Source: Spizellomyces punctatus DAOM BR117 (taxonomy: Eukaryota; Chytridiomycota; Chytridiomycetes; Spizellomycetales; Spizellomycetaceae). Taken from it: a stretch of DNA of 64,000 nt. The stretch covers positions 1,178,476 to 1,242,475 of the forward strand of contig NW_015971540.1 of NCBI RefSeq assembly GCF_000182565.1, read 5' to 3'. The notes under the pieces are model-generated. The model was not told the DNA's origin. It saw only the letters and a program-made list of their open reading frames with translations, and did not search any database. Made by a program: the position numbers and the translations under genes. Of this stretch, positions 12,594 through 24,329 are shown in pieces; the first letter of the stretch is position 1; the number at the start of each line of letters is the position of its first letter.

Positions 12594-15582
12594 TGTGCAC
12601 AGTCACGAAGCTATCTCAATCGTAAAATTCATCTATAGCTTGTTGAAGTTATCTTTTCCTGCTAGTTCTTGTCATGAGATGATGGAATGTGGAAGCTTAT
12701 GCCAGGGCTATTATGCAGAATATTTTGGCTTGCGGCAGCTTTGTTTGTTAATACGCCGCAGGTTAACTCTCAGGTCGATAGGAATATGAGTGAATACTAC
12801 TTGTTCCGTTTGTACAAACAAGGAACAAAGCTTTTCAAGAGCTTTCCGTTGCGTTTCCTGAGAACAACAACCCGCGAGCAGAGACAGACTAAAATCAAAT
12901 ATATTCACCAATCTCGCTGGTCATTGATTTGGTTGCCCAAGGGAGGTATTGAGAAACTGTTTTTGTTGCATTATAGTCTTTCGTTGCGCTATCAATTGCA
13001 GGTGAAGGAGAGAAGGATAGGTCAATACGACTTACGGCTGATTTGGCACGGAACATTGATAACGAAAGCAGTGGGGTGTGGTTCCGTAACCTTGTCTATC
13101 GTACTCTCTCGAATAAGAAGTAGAATGCTGCTCAAGATCTAAAATGTACCTATCCACTCGCTCCCAACATAATACTAGTCAAAGTTGTCGAATACCTTCC
13201 TCTGCTTGCCCTCAACTGTAAAACAGTAGTCGCAAATGGGCCATATAAGGATTACCTGTGTGTTTGTGGCCCGGATTGTTGCGTTCATTCAACGAATTTT
13301 GATCGTGCATTGTGCTGTGCAGCCATTTTAGCGTCGTTTTCAATCATACCTTGCAGTGAAATAGCAGAAAAATTATGCTGACTTTTATACTGTCAGACTC
13401 TCAAAGCGTTGGGAACCCTCGACTGGGCTGCTATCGTCCCAAAGAACGGCCATATTATTTCAAAGCAATATCTGTCTCCCATTTCAAACCTGTTTTATTG
13501 GGAATTGATGGGCCAGGCGCAAAGGATTTGAGATTCCCTTGTAGGATGCTTGGAGCGAGACACTTCTAGTCCCACCAGTGGTGACTTGTCACTGTCACCT
13601 CCTCATTCTCCATCTCAACAACAGGTCATGTCGAGCCCACTAACGATCAGCATCACTACCTATGCCGACACCGTTGTTCGGGGGTTCTTTGCGAGTGTGT
13701 GGTCAACCATCTCCATAATTCTGGGACTAGAACTCTTTCAAAAGACAACCGGTCCGCTAAATCATTCTCGTCTTCCTCTTCGCCACGATCTGCAAAGAGT
13801 TTTTAAAGTAGGCGCCAGTACACTACCGTATACACAACCCTCAGTCTCGACTTTATGAACACAATTTCCCAGTTCATCATGCAGATTACAATTCTTGAAA
13901 TCAACATGATAAAAGTTCGGGCTTTACCAAAACAAGATTGGGTCAAGTCGTTATCCGGATGTTTTTGTTGGCAGAAGCGAGTTTAACTCTGACTGGACAG
14001 TCCTAGTCAGTGCAGAGGAAGATTGGTCCTTTTTACTCGAACATGTCGAGTACACTCCTCGCACTTTGTCGAAGTGGATTCACTGGGTTGGAAATTATTC
14101 TCGACATTGGACTTATTCTTTGGCTGGCTGACAATCAACCGCAGCGATAGTCAGTAACACAACATCAGTTTTCAACCGTGATTTCAACCATTATCGTTCC
14201 GAACGTCATCATGTTTATCTTCGCTTGCCCAGTAACGGCGAGCCCTCCTAGTTGGGTGCTGTACCGAACAATTACGTCCAACTCGTTGGAAACTGGTTGA
14301 TTTATTTTCAGTCGCTTGCTTTTGTGTACGACGTGTACACATTCGAAAGTGAAACGGCAAGCGAGAGAAATACCAATATGTTGGCGAAGCAGAATGCTTT
14401 TCAACTAGAAAGAATGAACCGAGGGTAGTCCAATCGTTCACGATTTCGAAAAATGTTGAAAATGGAGTTTGATTCAGTTGCATACATTGGTGACCGCTTA
14501 GATCAATGGAATATGTGTTCTTCGTTTCTGTATTGGTACCTTATGCTTTGTACAGTCCGAGTGGATGCCTGTCATTAGGCAGAAAATGTAAGGTTGCTTA
14601 AAAGGAAATTCTACCACCAAATTATATGATGTATTTCTCAAATCATTCTTGACTCTTAAATGTTGAACTATTATCGATGGTGACGGTACATAGTAGTACA
14701 GAGCTCCATTGTTTATAACGGTGCACTGTTGATACCCTAGACTTCTTGATTTATTGTCGATTTAGCTTCCATGAGTTAGTTCCTTGATATCTGGGACTTG
14801 CACACAAAGATGACAAAATAAAAGTCAAATTGCTGCAGGACGTTCTATCGTGAACCTGTTTCCAGGGATTTCCCTTGCCCTTTCAGTGAATTATCCATTT
14901 TTATCCCATATTGTACCCTGAGGGCCATCCGATCATCTCAGACAAATAATACGAAATGTGATCCCCACACCCTAGGACGAGCGTCTTACTGGTGAGCGCA
15001 TTCGGGACGATGTCCTTGAATAAACGAGTCCTTTTCAACACCGTGGTTAATCGTTACCTCTGCTCAGTCTGTTGAAGGTTTCTTTGTAATAACTGCCATG
15101 TCAACCTGCAGCCAGTTCAACGATAGGCAATGATGTGATTCTGAACTACTATCCAGTTCGAACCATAAAATAAACATCACTCGCAACTTTGGACTTGGAT
15201 CTGTGACTTTCCGCAGTTTACGTGGTTTTCCAACATTTTTTTTTTTTCACTTGACCCAACCTCACTCAATTGCAATGTAAATGCTTGCTTTGGGTGCGTC
15301 CAGCTGCAGCCAGAGGATCATTATTCAAAATCATCACTAAAACCACCCGCTTGGCGGGGAGGACGAGAAGCAGACGAGGATCCATCGGAACCCCACTTAC
15401 CAGCCCTGCACTGTGCCCTGTACATTGACTGGGCGACAGTTCTTTGAGTGTTTATCATGAACCCTGACGGGATTGCGATGGTGGCCCCTAGAAAATTTCT
15501 AAAGCCATTAGCTAATGAATTGCGTGCACTTACGTCGTGTTTTGAAAAAGAAGACTGTTGCAAGCGTTCATGATTGCAGCTG
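12594..15582. other. long intergenic stretch, no confident gene
   Basis: Several open frames of 60-150 codons exist, e.g. 12687-13142 and 13550-13858 on plus and 15321-15563 on minus. None has family resemblance or splice sites joining it to a neighbour. Short hydrophobic stretches near 13670-13740 and 14040-14130 may be remnants of a membrane-protein gene. The minus frame ending at 15321 has a protein-like C-terminus (RQAGGFSDDFE) but no consistent upstream exon. Confidence 0.4.
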
Positions 15583-16262
15583 CAACAAGAGCATTCCGGT
15601 GAATTGAGCCAGCGCTGCGTAATCTGTACTGGGTGACCTACTTTACCACCAGATCCAAATTTCTAGGCGATTGATTGAACACCTATCCACATATTTTTTG
15701 ATGGTCGGAGAGCAAAGGTTTGATGCAAAGCTCAACCTACAAAAAGTGCATTCTGGTCCATTCCGGTAAATTGAGTCAACCATTGTATAAAGCTGTACTT
15801 GGTAACCTACCTTACCACCAGATCAAAAGCTCCTGCCAATTGTTCATCCACTTTGAAATTTTTGATGGACGGAGAGAGAAGACTTGACGACGGCTTCCGA
15901 GCCTGAACCTACAACAAGCTCATTCCGGTAAATTAAGACAATGTAGTGCAAGCGGTTTTCGTTGAGATACGTTTACCACACGAAGGCAGCAGTCATAGGT
16001 ATCGAGCCAATGATTGCAAGTGTATGCACTTTCAGACTGTCCAAGAGAAAAGACGGCTTAGAGCGTCCATGGCTTAACCTACAGCAAAAGATGTCTGATG
16101 AATTAAGACAACAGCCGTTTTTGTTGAGATACGTTTACCACGCAAAGACAGCGTCCGAAGATATATGCACTTTTCATGAGGTCTGAGAGAAAAGAGGGGC
16201 TAGAGCGTCCATGGCTTAACCTGCAACAAAAGATGTCCGGTGAATTGAGACAACGTCGGGCA
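15583..16262. repeat. degenerate tandem repeat, about five units
   Basis: A block reading roughly CAACAAGAGCATTCCGGTGA, then ATTGAGACAA, recurs at about 15583, 15737, 15912, 16081 and 16221, giving units of 140-175 bp. Between the blocks, lines such as GTTGAGATACGTTTACCAC, GAGAAAAGA and TAGAGCGTCCATGGCTTAAC recur in the later units. Units 4 and 5 are the most alike. No coding frame runs through the array. Confidence 0.8.
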
Positions 16263-17679
16263 AGCTATCCTTATTGTTTTCCTTTACTTGTTTTCCTTTA
16301 TTACAATCATGAGAGCGTTCAAAAGTGTTTACACTCGAGCTAGAGTCGATGACAGAGCCGTACACTGTTTCAATGGCCTATATACAGGGATGAGCACGTA
16401 CTCCCCGTTAGTGTATCAAGGATACTGAAGGACTTGGTACCTCTTACTGCTTTTCCGCCCTCGTTTGGCCGCCGTACGCGCGTCTTTCCGTCATAATTGC
16501 AACCTGCCGCCTCTTCTGCAACGAGCAACGTCTAACCTTGCTTGGGTACATTCAAGGAACCTTCCTCGAACGCCATACAACTTACAGGTAATCAAGCACG
16601 TACTCAAAGTACCTGCACCCCTTGCATTGGTATCTGATGATAGTAAATGTTCGGTCCTATGCGAAAGGGAAACCGTATGAGTCAAAAGTTCAACTGAAAA
16701 AAAAATCAATCATATCCTATCTTCATACATAGGATAAACAGCATCTAACGGCTGTTGTCAGTCCTGAAAATGCCCATTCTCTGCCTTCTTACACCCGCCA
16801 GCTCAACATGTATGCATAGGTCATGGTGCGTATGTGCGCAGAAACTTGTCGTGTAGCTAATATTACCTAGTATTGTACATACCTTAATTGATATGTTAAG
16901 CGTTGTTGTCCACCTTAAAGTTCCTCGTCAAGATGCAAGCAACATTCCGCTTCAAACTTGGATGTAAACCCCAAAGACGGGGATGATCCTAAAATAAAAA
17001 CCAAGGTAAATTTTTGTCCCAGGTTTAACCCCCTAGATGTACGTTCCCAAAACACAATTAGCAATTCCCTCGTACCGCGCGCTATTAAATAAAGAAGGAA
17101 TCCATGAACCGAATCACATGCTTTCCACTTTATATCTTCGAAAGTATAAAGACCTGCTTGTTTTCAAGAGTTTAATAACCTTGAGAAACGATATGCACAA
17201 ATGTAATACTTGCTATTTATTCGCAACCTCTGGACAGTCCTTGACATGGACTGTGAATAATCGCCACTTCAAGTGAGAGGTGATTCACTTCTTATTTCTT
17301 TAACTCACCGTTGACATTCGTCACGAAAGTGAGATGAACTCTAGAAGAAAAGTTACTTGTATATAGCTCGAAGAGTGGGACCTGTCCCGAATAGTCAACA
17401 ATAGGGCCAAAGAAACTAAATCATGAAAAGGGATGCTGATCCCCTTTTTCGTCATATTCACATTAAGCGCCTGGGTTCAAATAATTGACACAGGCCGGTC
17501 ATACAAACCAAAACTAGATACATATCGCATACTGTGGACGTAGGTCCTGCTACCACTACTGCTGCACGTCCGTTAACTGTGTTAGGTGAAGTGTCAGACG
17601 CTATGAAGAAATGACTCGGTGACCTGACTTTTTTGTTGCAGGGTGTGACTTGCCGTACCGTAAAGCTGCCTTATCCTCT
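16263..17679. other. intergenic, nothing recognised
   Basis: AT-rich sequence with only short open frames (at most 79 codons, 17037-17276) that resemble nothing. It lies downstream of the response-regulator gene. Confidence 0.5.
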
Positions 17680-18636
17680 TCATGTAACAGTATCGACAGA
17701 ACCTAATCGATTTGCTAAAAGTGATCGGATGATACCAGCAAATTTCTCCCCGCATCGCACTGGTTTCTCTACGACATCGTTCATGCCTAATGAAAGGTAT
17801 AAAGCGACCTCGTGTGGGCGTGCATTTGATGTGATGGCGACGATGGGAACTGACGAATTGAATTCCAATATTGTTGGAGGCGTTTCAATGGGTATAGTAA
17901 GTGTAGGACTGCTTAATGCTCTTGGTCGATATGGAGGTGGCGCCGACAAAGGCGATTCCATATCTGACTGCGGTGATGATGTGATCGTGGGAACGATAGG
18001 GAGACTGTAACTTCGATGCTCGCCAACGATAAAATCTGGGATACTGTGCATCGGCGATCTGCCACGAATAAAAAGACAAGTTGTGCATCCGTCAAGCACC
18101 GGCATAACTACAACAGGCAATTCTCCTCAGCATTAGCTTCACGAACTTTTACAAACCACTTTTGCATTAAATCGAACATTGATAAATCAACGTACCGATG
18201 TCGAGAAGTATGAGGTCAAACAGCGATGTCGAAAGAGCATGAAGTAACTCCAGCCCATTTTCAAACATGTCTGCCGACGAGACAGTATATCCAAGATGTT
18301 TGTACACTAGCTTCTGTAAAGCGAAATGCACCATTCATCAGCTTAGGGAAATGCTCACATAGTAGCGCTCAACATGAATTGCATTATCAAAGGAACTTTT
18401 TGAAAAAAATGCGGTTTTGCGAGTTTTTTGTAGACAACAACTTTTGTCCGTTCTTTGGGCGCTGCATGCCCTTTGGATACAATTCCAATACTTACTGCTA
18501 ATATTTTGGCGTTAATGGGGTTGTCATCGACGATAGCTATGCGGGGTGTGGGTTTTTTTGCGGTAGAAACCGCGACGGGATTTTTGGGGGCGTCGTGTGG
18601 GCTGTCAGGGGAGGCGGACGTCCTGGCCTCTTTCAT
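17680..18636 (-). CDS. single-domain response regulator with a long loop insertion
   Basis: Exons 18496-18636 (from the first in-frame ATG), 18196-18313 and 17680-18107 join in frame to 228 residues. It is a receiver domain with the acidic pair IAIVDDNP (Asp37, Asp38), phospho-acceptor LILLDIVMP (Asp85), Thr179 in VAITSNA and Lys201 in VEKPV. About 70 Ser/Pro-rich residues (103-170) are inserted between the phospho-acceptor loop and the Thr strand. No output domain follows, so the protein ends as a stand-alone receiver; such proteins take phosphate from hybrid histidine kinases. The frame stays open and protein-like upstream to about 18717 without an ATG (a coding-like run SVFEALLGDESLKDFLSIRV). 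An upstream exon is therefore likely and the true N-terminus is uncertain. The neighbouring gene on the same strand encodes a seven-helix protein. Confidence 0.85.
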
Positions 18637-19272
18637 GACACGGATAGATAAAAAATCCTTTAGGCTTTCATCACCTAATAATGCTTCAAAGACCGACGAC
18701 AAAAAAAGCTTTCGTATGCAAGCTATCTGTTATTCTAGAAAACAACGTCAACGACTAGAAGTGCGACAAAAAAAAAACAGCCAACGTCCGGGGACCAGGT
18801 CGTTCAACAAATGAATCTAGTGCCTTTGTGGGTCTCTGCGAGGTCTAGAAGTGAGCGTTCCAGAGTCCTGGGTCATGGATGCTGATCCTGTAAAGGAACA
18901 TTGCACCGAGTTACCAACAACCAAAAGTTCCCATTTATGGGTTTACATTAAGGTAGAGGATGATCCATGATATTCTGGTTATATCCGATCGCATGGTCCG
19001 GAATCTCGGCCCGTGAGATGTGACTCTTTTGGATAGAGTGGGATGGATGGAATGCATGGCCATATGATTTAATAACCTTTTGAGATATCAAAGTTGCTCC
19101 AGATCTTGTTTGGACAAGCGGATGTATTGGCTGGGGTGTATCCACAGCTTGTTTATAAAGGTTTAGAGTTGCTCAGCAGATCACCCTGTCCACATGTTAC
19201 AGCCACAGCGAAAAACAGATATGGAACAAATATACCGGTATTTACAAAATGTCTATCTACACACAGAAATTG
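18637..19272. other. probable 5' part of the response-regulator gene plus intergenic
   Basis: On the minus strand the receiver frame stays open to about 18717, just below acceptor-like sites near 18720-18728. Upstream, ACAG acceptors and short ATG-led stretches near 18870-18880 and 18948-19145 could hold a first exon. I cannot fix the join, so no exon is claimed. Confidence 0.35.
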
Positions 19273-20436
19273 CTATTTTTCTCGTAGTTTCCCCAAAGAT
19301 CGAGGTTCTGGGGCACGAACCTCAGCCATCTTTTGATTCTCCCTTTCAAATGCTGCTGGTGGAGGTGTTGGTGATACAGGCGTAACTGACTCGTCTACCA
19401 CCCAATCGTCAAACGTTCCCTTAACGCCGACTTGTTGTAAATGCTCAGCATCCAACACTCGGTTCGGTCGTCGGACGTGCGGTGGGGAAAGCGTAAAAGA
19501 CGCCGATTGGTTGTACTCCCGACGTAGGGCGAGAATGAACAAAATGAAAATGTTGTAACGGATTGCCGTTACTAGGGCGGTTATTCCGCTACGGTAGTTC
19601 ACCGCAAAATTCGATGTGATGGTGAAGGTGCAGTGTAAGAGGGTTTCAGCGCACAGATACAAAAAACCTGTGGTGAAAAAACGTGTAAAGAGTGATACAC
19701 CTTGCCGGTTCTGCCGCAACATGGGAAGGTAATAATTCACGACGAAATCTTAAACAAAAAACATTGGGTTCAGATTTCCGGGATTGCAAATAAAATACAA
19801 TAACATATACTCACAAGTCGACAAATAAAAGGCAGTTACAGCTTGCACGACACTCAAAAAAGTGAACATTTTCTCCGCGCCTGGGGACTCATTCTTCGTG
19901 ACGCTCTCATACACCCAAAATATATAGTTTGCTCCAGCAGCGAGCGACTCCAATCCCAGCCAAATGAGAGTAGCAATTCGCAGCCGTCGTTCAAAGGCCG
20001 TGATTATGGAGAAACGAAGGTACAAGACCCAATTGAAAACCTCGTAACTGAACATGAAGCATCCTACTCCGACTCCGATCGTGAGGATGGGACTGTTTGG
20101 TGCCGCCTGAATTTTTGGTAGCATAGTGCAGAGTACACCCACTAGGTACGTGCCGATGCACGCACCAACAAGGATCCTGAGCGATGATTGCTTTTTTCGT
20201 AGTACCAGCAACCACATCAAGACATTCATCGTTAACATGGCCACAGCAGAAGCGCGGAGTATCAGGTCCACCACTGCTTTCAATGCGAACAACGGAGTGC
20301 TATCGGCCATTGTCGGACTGGATTGATTGACGGTCTGGTTTGCCACGGGGAAGGCTTGGCCAGAAATTGTGGTAGGCGGAGCAGCCATCAGAGATGCCAT
20401 CGTTTCGTGTGTGCTTGTTCCGCGGCGACGAGACAA
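19273..20436 (-). CDS. seven-helix membrane protein, receptor-like
   Basis: Two exons (19815-20436 and 19273-19748) join in frame to 365 residues. Seven hydrophobic segments follow an N-terminal region of about 50 residues with NQT and NQS sequons. They start near VVDLILRASAVAMLTMNVLM, LVGACIGTYLVGVLCTML, TIGVGVGCFMFSYEVFNWVL, TLIWLGLESLAAGANYIFWV, FLSVVQAVTAFYLSTYFVV, FTTGFLYLCAETLLHCTF and VTAIRYNIFILFILAL. The C-terminal ~90 residues are polar with TP and SP sites. The topology, extracellular glycosylation sites and phosphorylatable tail fit a G-protein-coupled-receptor-like protein. No named GPCR class motif is seen, so a transporter or structural role is possible. It lies 636 bp upstream of the response-regulator start on the same strand. 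Met1 and Met13 are both possible starts. Confidence 0.75.
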
Positions 20437-21064
20437 TCGCCACCTTACGCCCTCTATAGCGAGAAAGTCTCCAGTAATTCACGTCGTTACCGGGAGGTTA
20501 TTGTTCTATCGCTTTTAGTGGTCCCTGTACATTCTGGTGCCTTCCGGTCTCCGGGGATACTGAGATGGGTATCTGGGGTGCCACCTTCTGCTTTTATGCA
20601 ATCATTCCGCTCTAGGCTAGCTATTCTTTAGTCAACATGAGACCGTCGGAACTGTTTAAAAAAAATCCAGTTCTTGTTACTTGTTTTACGCCTATCCGGA
20701 ACCTTCCATATTGGGATTTAAATCCAAAATCGAGACCTATGTGAGTTGCATGAAGAACAGATGAAACTAATATCTGACACCAAACACACTTTTTTATTTT
20801 TGTATCTTTCATGACGGCATTTGGTTCCCAACATCGGGAAATTCTAGGAGCTATCCTGTTGCAAACGCCGTTAAACGTTCATGTATAACAAAGGGTCGAT
20901 CACGGAGACGGAGACAGCGAGCATGTCGTTCACTCCGGTTCTTTCCGGTTTGCTCTAAAAAGAGGATCGAGTCACATTAAGTATTTACTGCTAACATGTC
21001 ATGGTCATTGCGTACATGCGGCACAAACATTATGGATATGGTGATCTTCCATTCACGGCACTAA
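20437..21064. promoter_or_regulatory. divergent intergenic promoter region
   Basis: A 628-bp gap lies between the divergent starts of the seven-helix gene (minus) and the HNH-type gene (plus). No clear TATA box or repeated site is seen. Confidence 0.35.
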
Positions 21065-22046
21065 ATGTCCTCAGACAGAGAAGGATCAGAGTCAGACTCC
21101 ACTTCAGCTCACAGTGTTACTATGCCGTCGCGGCAAAGTCCTCTGTATGAAAACTACAGCGTCTATTCTCCCCGCGGTGCCTTAATGTTTCGTTGTTCAC
21201 GGTTGGTACACTCACAAGCATTCCTGAACAAGGCACTCTTGGTAACCGTTTACTTTGAAAAGGAAGAAAGTAGAATGGTACCTCAATCGAAAGCTTGCGA
21301 TATCCTTGAATGAATCACGCACAGTCATACAGTTGACGTTTGAGCCCAAAGGAAACGGGAGAGTCGGCGAAGGGGAGGAATATTATCTAGAAGACCGAGA
21401 AAACATTTGCGTCGGATGTGGAGGGCAAGTGCGGTTGACGTCGCATCATATTGGTAAGAGTTACTGTCCGAGCTCGCTTTTTGGCTACGATGGTATTTAA
21501 AGCAGGACAGTACCTTTTCAATATAGAAAGTTCATGCCACTTGAAATAAAATCGCATGCTTCGCACGATATTGTCCTTCTCTGCAACCGCTGCCATGATG
21601 CATACGAAAGCAAGGCTCTGAGTGTAAAGAAGGAATATGCAAAGAAATACGATATCCCACTCGAAGGACGTGGATACATCCCTCATCCACAACACCGGCG
21701 GTTGCACGCAGCTGCCAAAGCACTTTTACTCAAAGATAACAAAATACCCGCATGGAGATTGAAAGAATTGGAAAGCCAGATTCGTGAATTCTTTGGGGTC
21801 GACGGGAGTATTGATGATGAGGTTCTCAAACAAGCGCTGGGGCTCCCTTTACTGAGCAGATCGGATGACTTTGAAGAGCATGGGGAGGTTGTTGTCCGAA
21901 AAATGTCCGAAAACGAGCTGGAAGAGTTTATACGGATGTGGAGGAAACATTTTGTGGAACACGTCAAGCCCCAATCTTTGAGTGCAATGTGGCGAGTAGA
22001 AGATCCCGTAAGAAATCGAGGTCCGTCGTATCTTTCATTCCCGTGA
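21065..22046 (+). CDS. HNH-type zinc domain protein related to the EXD2 C-terminal half
   Basis: Exons 21065-21201, 21263-21453 and 21511-22046 join in frame to 287 residues. The line PLYENYSVYSP...RKKVEWYL, then LTFEPKG, then YYLEDRENICVGCG, SHHIVPFQYRKFMP and SHDIVLLCNRCH matches the region C-terminal to the exonuclease domain of EXD2-type proteins. Putative zinc ligands are Cys95, Cys98, Cys134 and Cys137, with the HNH-like His107/His108 and His128. A C-terminal stretch with ELEEFIRMWRKHF follows, as in that family. The DEDD 3'-5' exonuclease half is absent: only ~25 residues precede the conserved part. It is probably a nuclease or nucleic-acid-binding domain acting alone; its biological role is unknown. 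The intron 2 acceptor was chosen because it alone restores the conserved HHIVPFQYRK line. Confidence 0.85.
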
Positions 22047-24329
22047 TCTCAATACGTAGTGCGGCCCAACCCTCGCTAACTACAATCGTTGTAGCATCTG
22101 CGACGGTAACGTTAGTGTCGACAATGACGTAGGAGGGGAACACATACACATGCTATGGTGAATCGGTGATCGGCCAAAATCTCGATCGCTATGGAGATAC
22201 GATCTCCAGCCTGTACGTTTCCGCGTAGATTAAAAAGAAAGCCGCCAGATACTGAAATAGAATTTTCCTGGCTCCAAGTAATATGTAATTTTCGGAGCGT
22301 CCCGAGTGTCTGCTTCAGTTGTACAGCGATCTTATGTAGTGTATATTCTACCAATGTCTTTTGGGAGCTCCCGGACGCCCGAGTGTCTATGAAATTGTGT
22401 GAAGCAACGTCCAATAAATGCAGACACGTTTTTATGCATGATAAAAATTAGTTGATTATGACTCCAAGTAAGCGCACATTAGGTGAGCTGAGTACTTCCG
22501 CTCACTGGCGAATACGCCATCCTTCAGGCCAATTCGTCAAGCAGGTAGCATGCAAAAAAAGTCCCTGTGTCTCAAAGCGATCGACTGTGTTCAGGTCGAC
22601 TTTGTTGGCGCAGTATATCGGAAAGGCTGTCGATGACTCTGCATGCATACTATATGATGATATATGAATACAAGTAAAATTGGATGCAATTGACGTAACC
22701 TGGATGTTAGGATATTTCAGGCCCACGGGTTGCAGGGATAACGAGTCCAGAGTAGTGCGAATGCGCAGCAGGGTCCACCGTGGCTGAATCGGCAATAAAT
22801 GAGCGGATGCGAAAAACTAAAGAAAATCAGCATTTACCAATCATGGAACGGCGACCATGGATAATGGAAAAAGAAAAATACAAAAGCAAACTTGAGTACC
22901 GTGCGATCGATCACCCATGGCAAATTGGAACTGGACGGTAGTAATGCGACTATTGCAATCGTGGACAGCTCTTTGTCATCTGTTTCGGTCATCGGGAAGC
23001 AGGGCCAGTACGGAGGTACTACTCACCTTATCAGATGCTGCAGGCATCGATTACCGTAAATCGAGCCATTGGTATCGCTTGTTACGAAAGCCTGGTAATC
23101 ATGCACGCGCCTTTAATTTGAAGCTATTTTTGTCAGGGATAGTTTCCCGCCTCTCGGAAGCTGGAGTATCCGACGAGTCACCATCAGGTCGTTCACGCTT
23201 TCCGACTTTTCATTGGTACAAATGAGTAAAAGGCTGAGGGGGGAGTTTGCTACAAAACCTACTTTTCAGACTTGCCGATATAGGTGGATTGACAAATACA
23301 AAAAGTCCTAATCCGAATAAGGATTAGAATTCTCGAAAAGAAATTTGGGAGTGCGTGCTCTATACTTTTACGCTCCAGGTTCCGATCCCTCCAAGTTTTA
23401 GTAATTCAATGTCCTCCCGTGGCTCAAAATCCACGGGCGTTCGCTTCATCCTGCGAAAATCCGGTAAATGGAAACGATCTTGACATAATACCAAATCCCA
23501 ATCCAGGGAAATTGATTGTACCACTGTCATGCAGGAGGCGAAAAACGGATCGGAGGGTCAACGGAGACTGGTAAGCCACGAGATTCTTTTACCCGAATCC
23601 AGCGACACAAAAGTGACAAGAAAGACAATATTTGTTGTGTGTAGAGTATCCTTTGGGTTCCCTTACGGCATGCTAGACCGTTGGATTGATAACCCGCTTG
23701 ATTTGAGGTAACGCGCCGCCCCTTCATTTTCCCCATCCACGGCGCTGACGTTGCAGGGCATCGTGGCCTTTTTTTTGAATGAGTAAGAAAGGTGGGCAAG
23801 CCGGGAAGCGGTCGACACTCGTGATGAAGTCCCCCAACACACAAGCAAGGGCCACTTGCCGTGCTCATCTCTCTTTCGGCTTTTTTTTATTTTCCCTTTT
23901 TCTGCACACACATTCCATCTTCAGGAGATCTAAAAGGCATGTGTTGTGACAATTGAAACGGGAAATGCATCATGTGTGGTGATACGCTCTTTTTTTTTGA
24001 GATGTTTTCGCCCTGAGCTTCCGAGCGTCAAAGGAAAAAAAAAAACAAGTACACAAATTGTTGAACATTACCAGCGCACGCACGCTCGGCTACTATATAA
24101 TGCGTGTTTAATCTACTCCCCCCTTCCTTCGCTCTGCCCCCAAAAACCGACCCCACAAAACACACACGCACGCGCAATTCCGGGGAGGTTTTGATTGGAA
24201 AAACCTCTGTCTTTTTTTTTAATCCGCACTGCCATTGCTGCCATTTGCCTCTTTCCTCGCGTCTCTACCAGCAACCCGTTATAACATTTCACCGGAAAAG
24301 TCATTTCCCTGGCATTTTGTGAGCCCCTC
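22047..24329. other. intergenic with long promoter of the zinc-finger gene
   Basis: No confident gene. A plus frame at 22917-23225 (102 codons) and pieces on minus show no resemblance. From about 23750 the sequence becomes rich in T and C runs and CACA stretches up to the zinc-finger gene start, which is typical of a strong fungal upstream region. Confidence 0.45.
24093..24100 (+). promoter_or_regulatory. TATA box of the zinc-finger gene
   Basis: CTATATAA sits 230 bp before the ATG at 24330, inside the pyrimidine-rich upstream region and followed by C/T-rich sequence suitable for transcription start. Confidence 0.55.

Noticed and set aside
12687-13142. 151-codon plus-strand frame
   Set aside because: No domain, signal or splice partner; composition like random AT-rich sequence.
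13550-13858. 102-codon frame with a hydrophobic stretch
   Set aside because: The hydrophobic part is short, the frame does not extend and no splice join was found; kept only as a possible remnant in the gap entry.
15321-15563. 80-codon minus frame with protein-like C-terminus
   Set aside because: The apparent GTAAGT/CTAG intron does not keep frame and no start exon fits.
22917-23225. 102-codon plus frame
   Set aside because: No resemblance to known families and no supporting splice sites or promoter.
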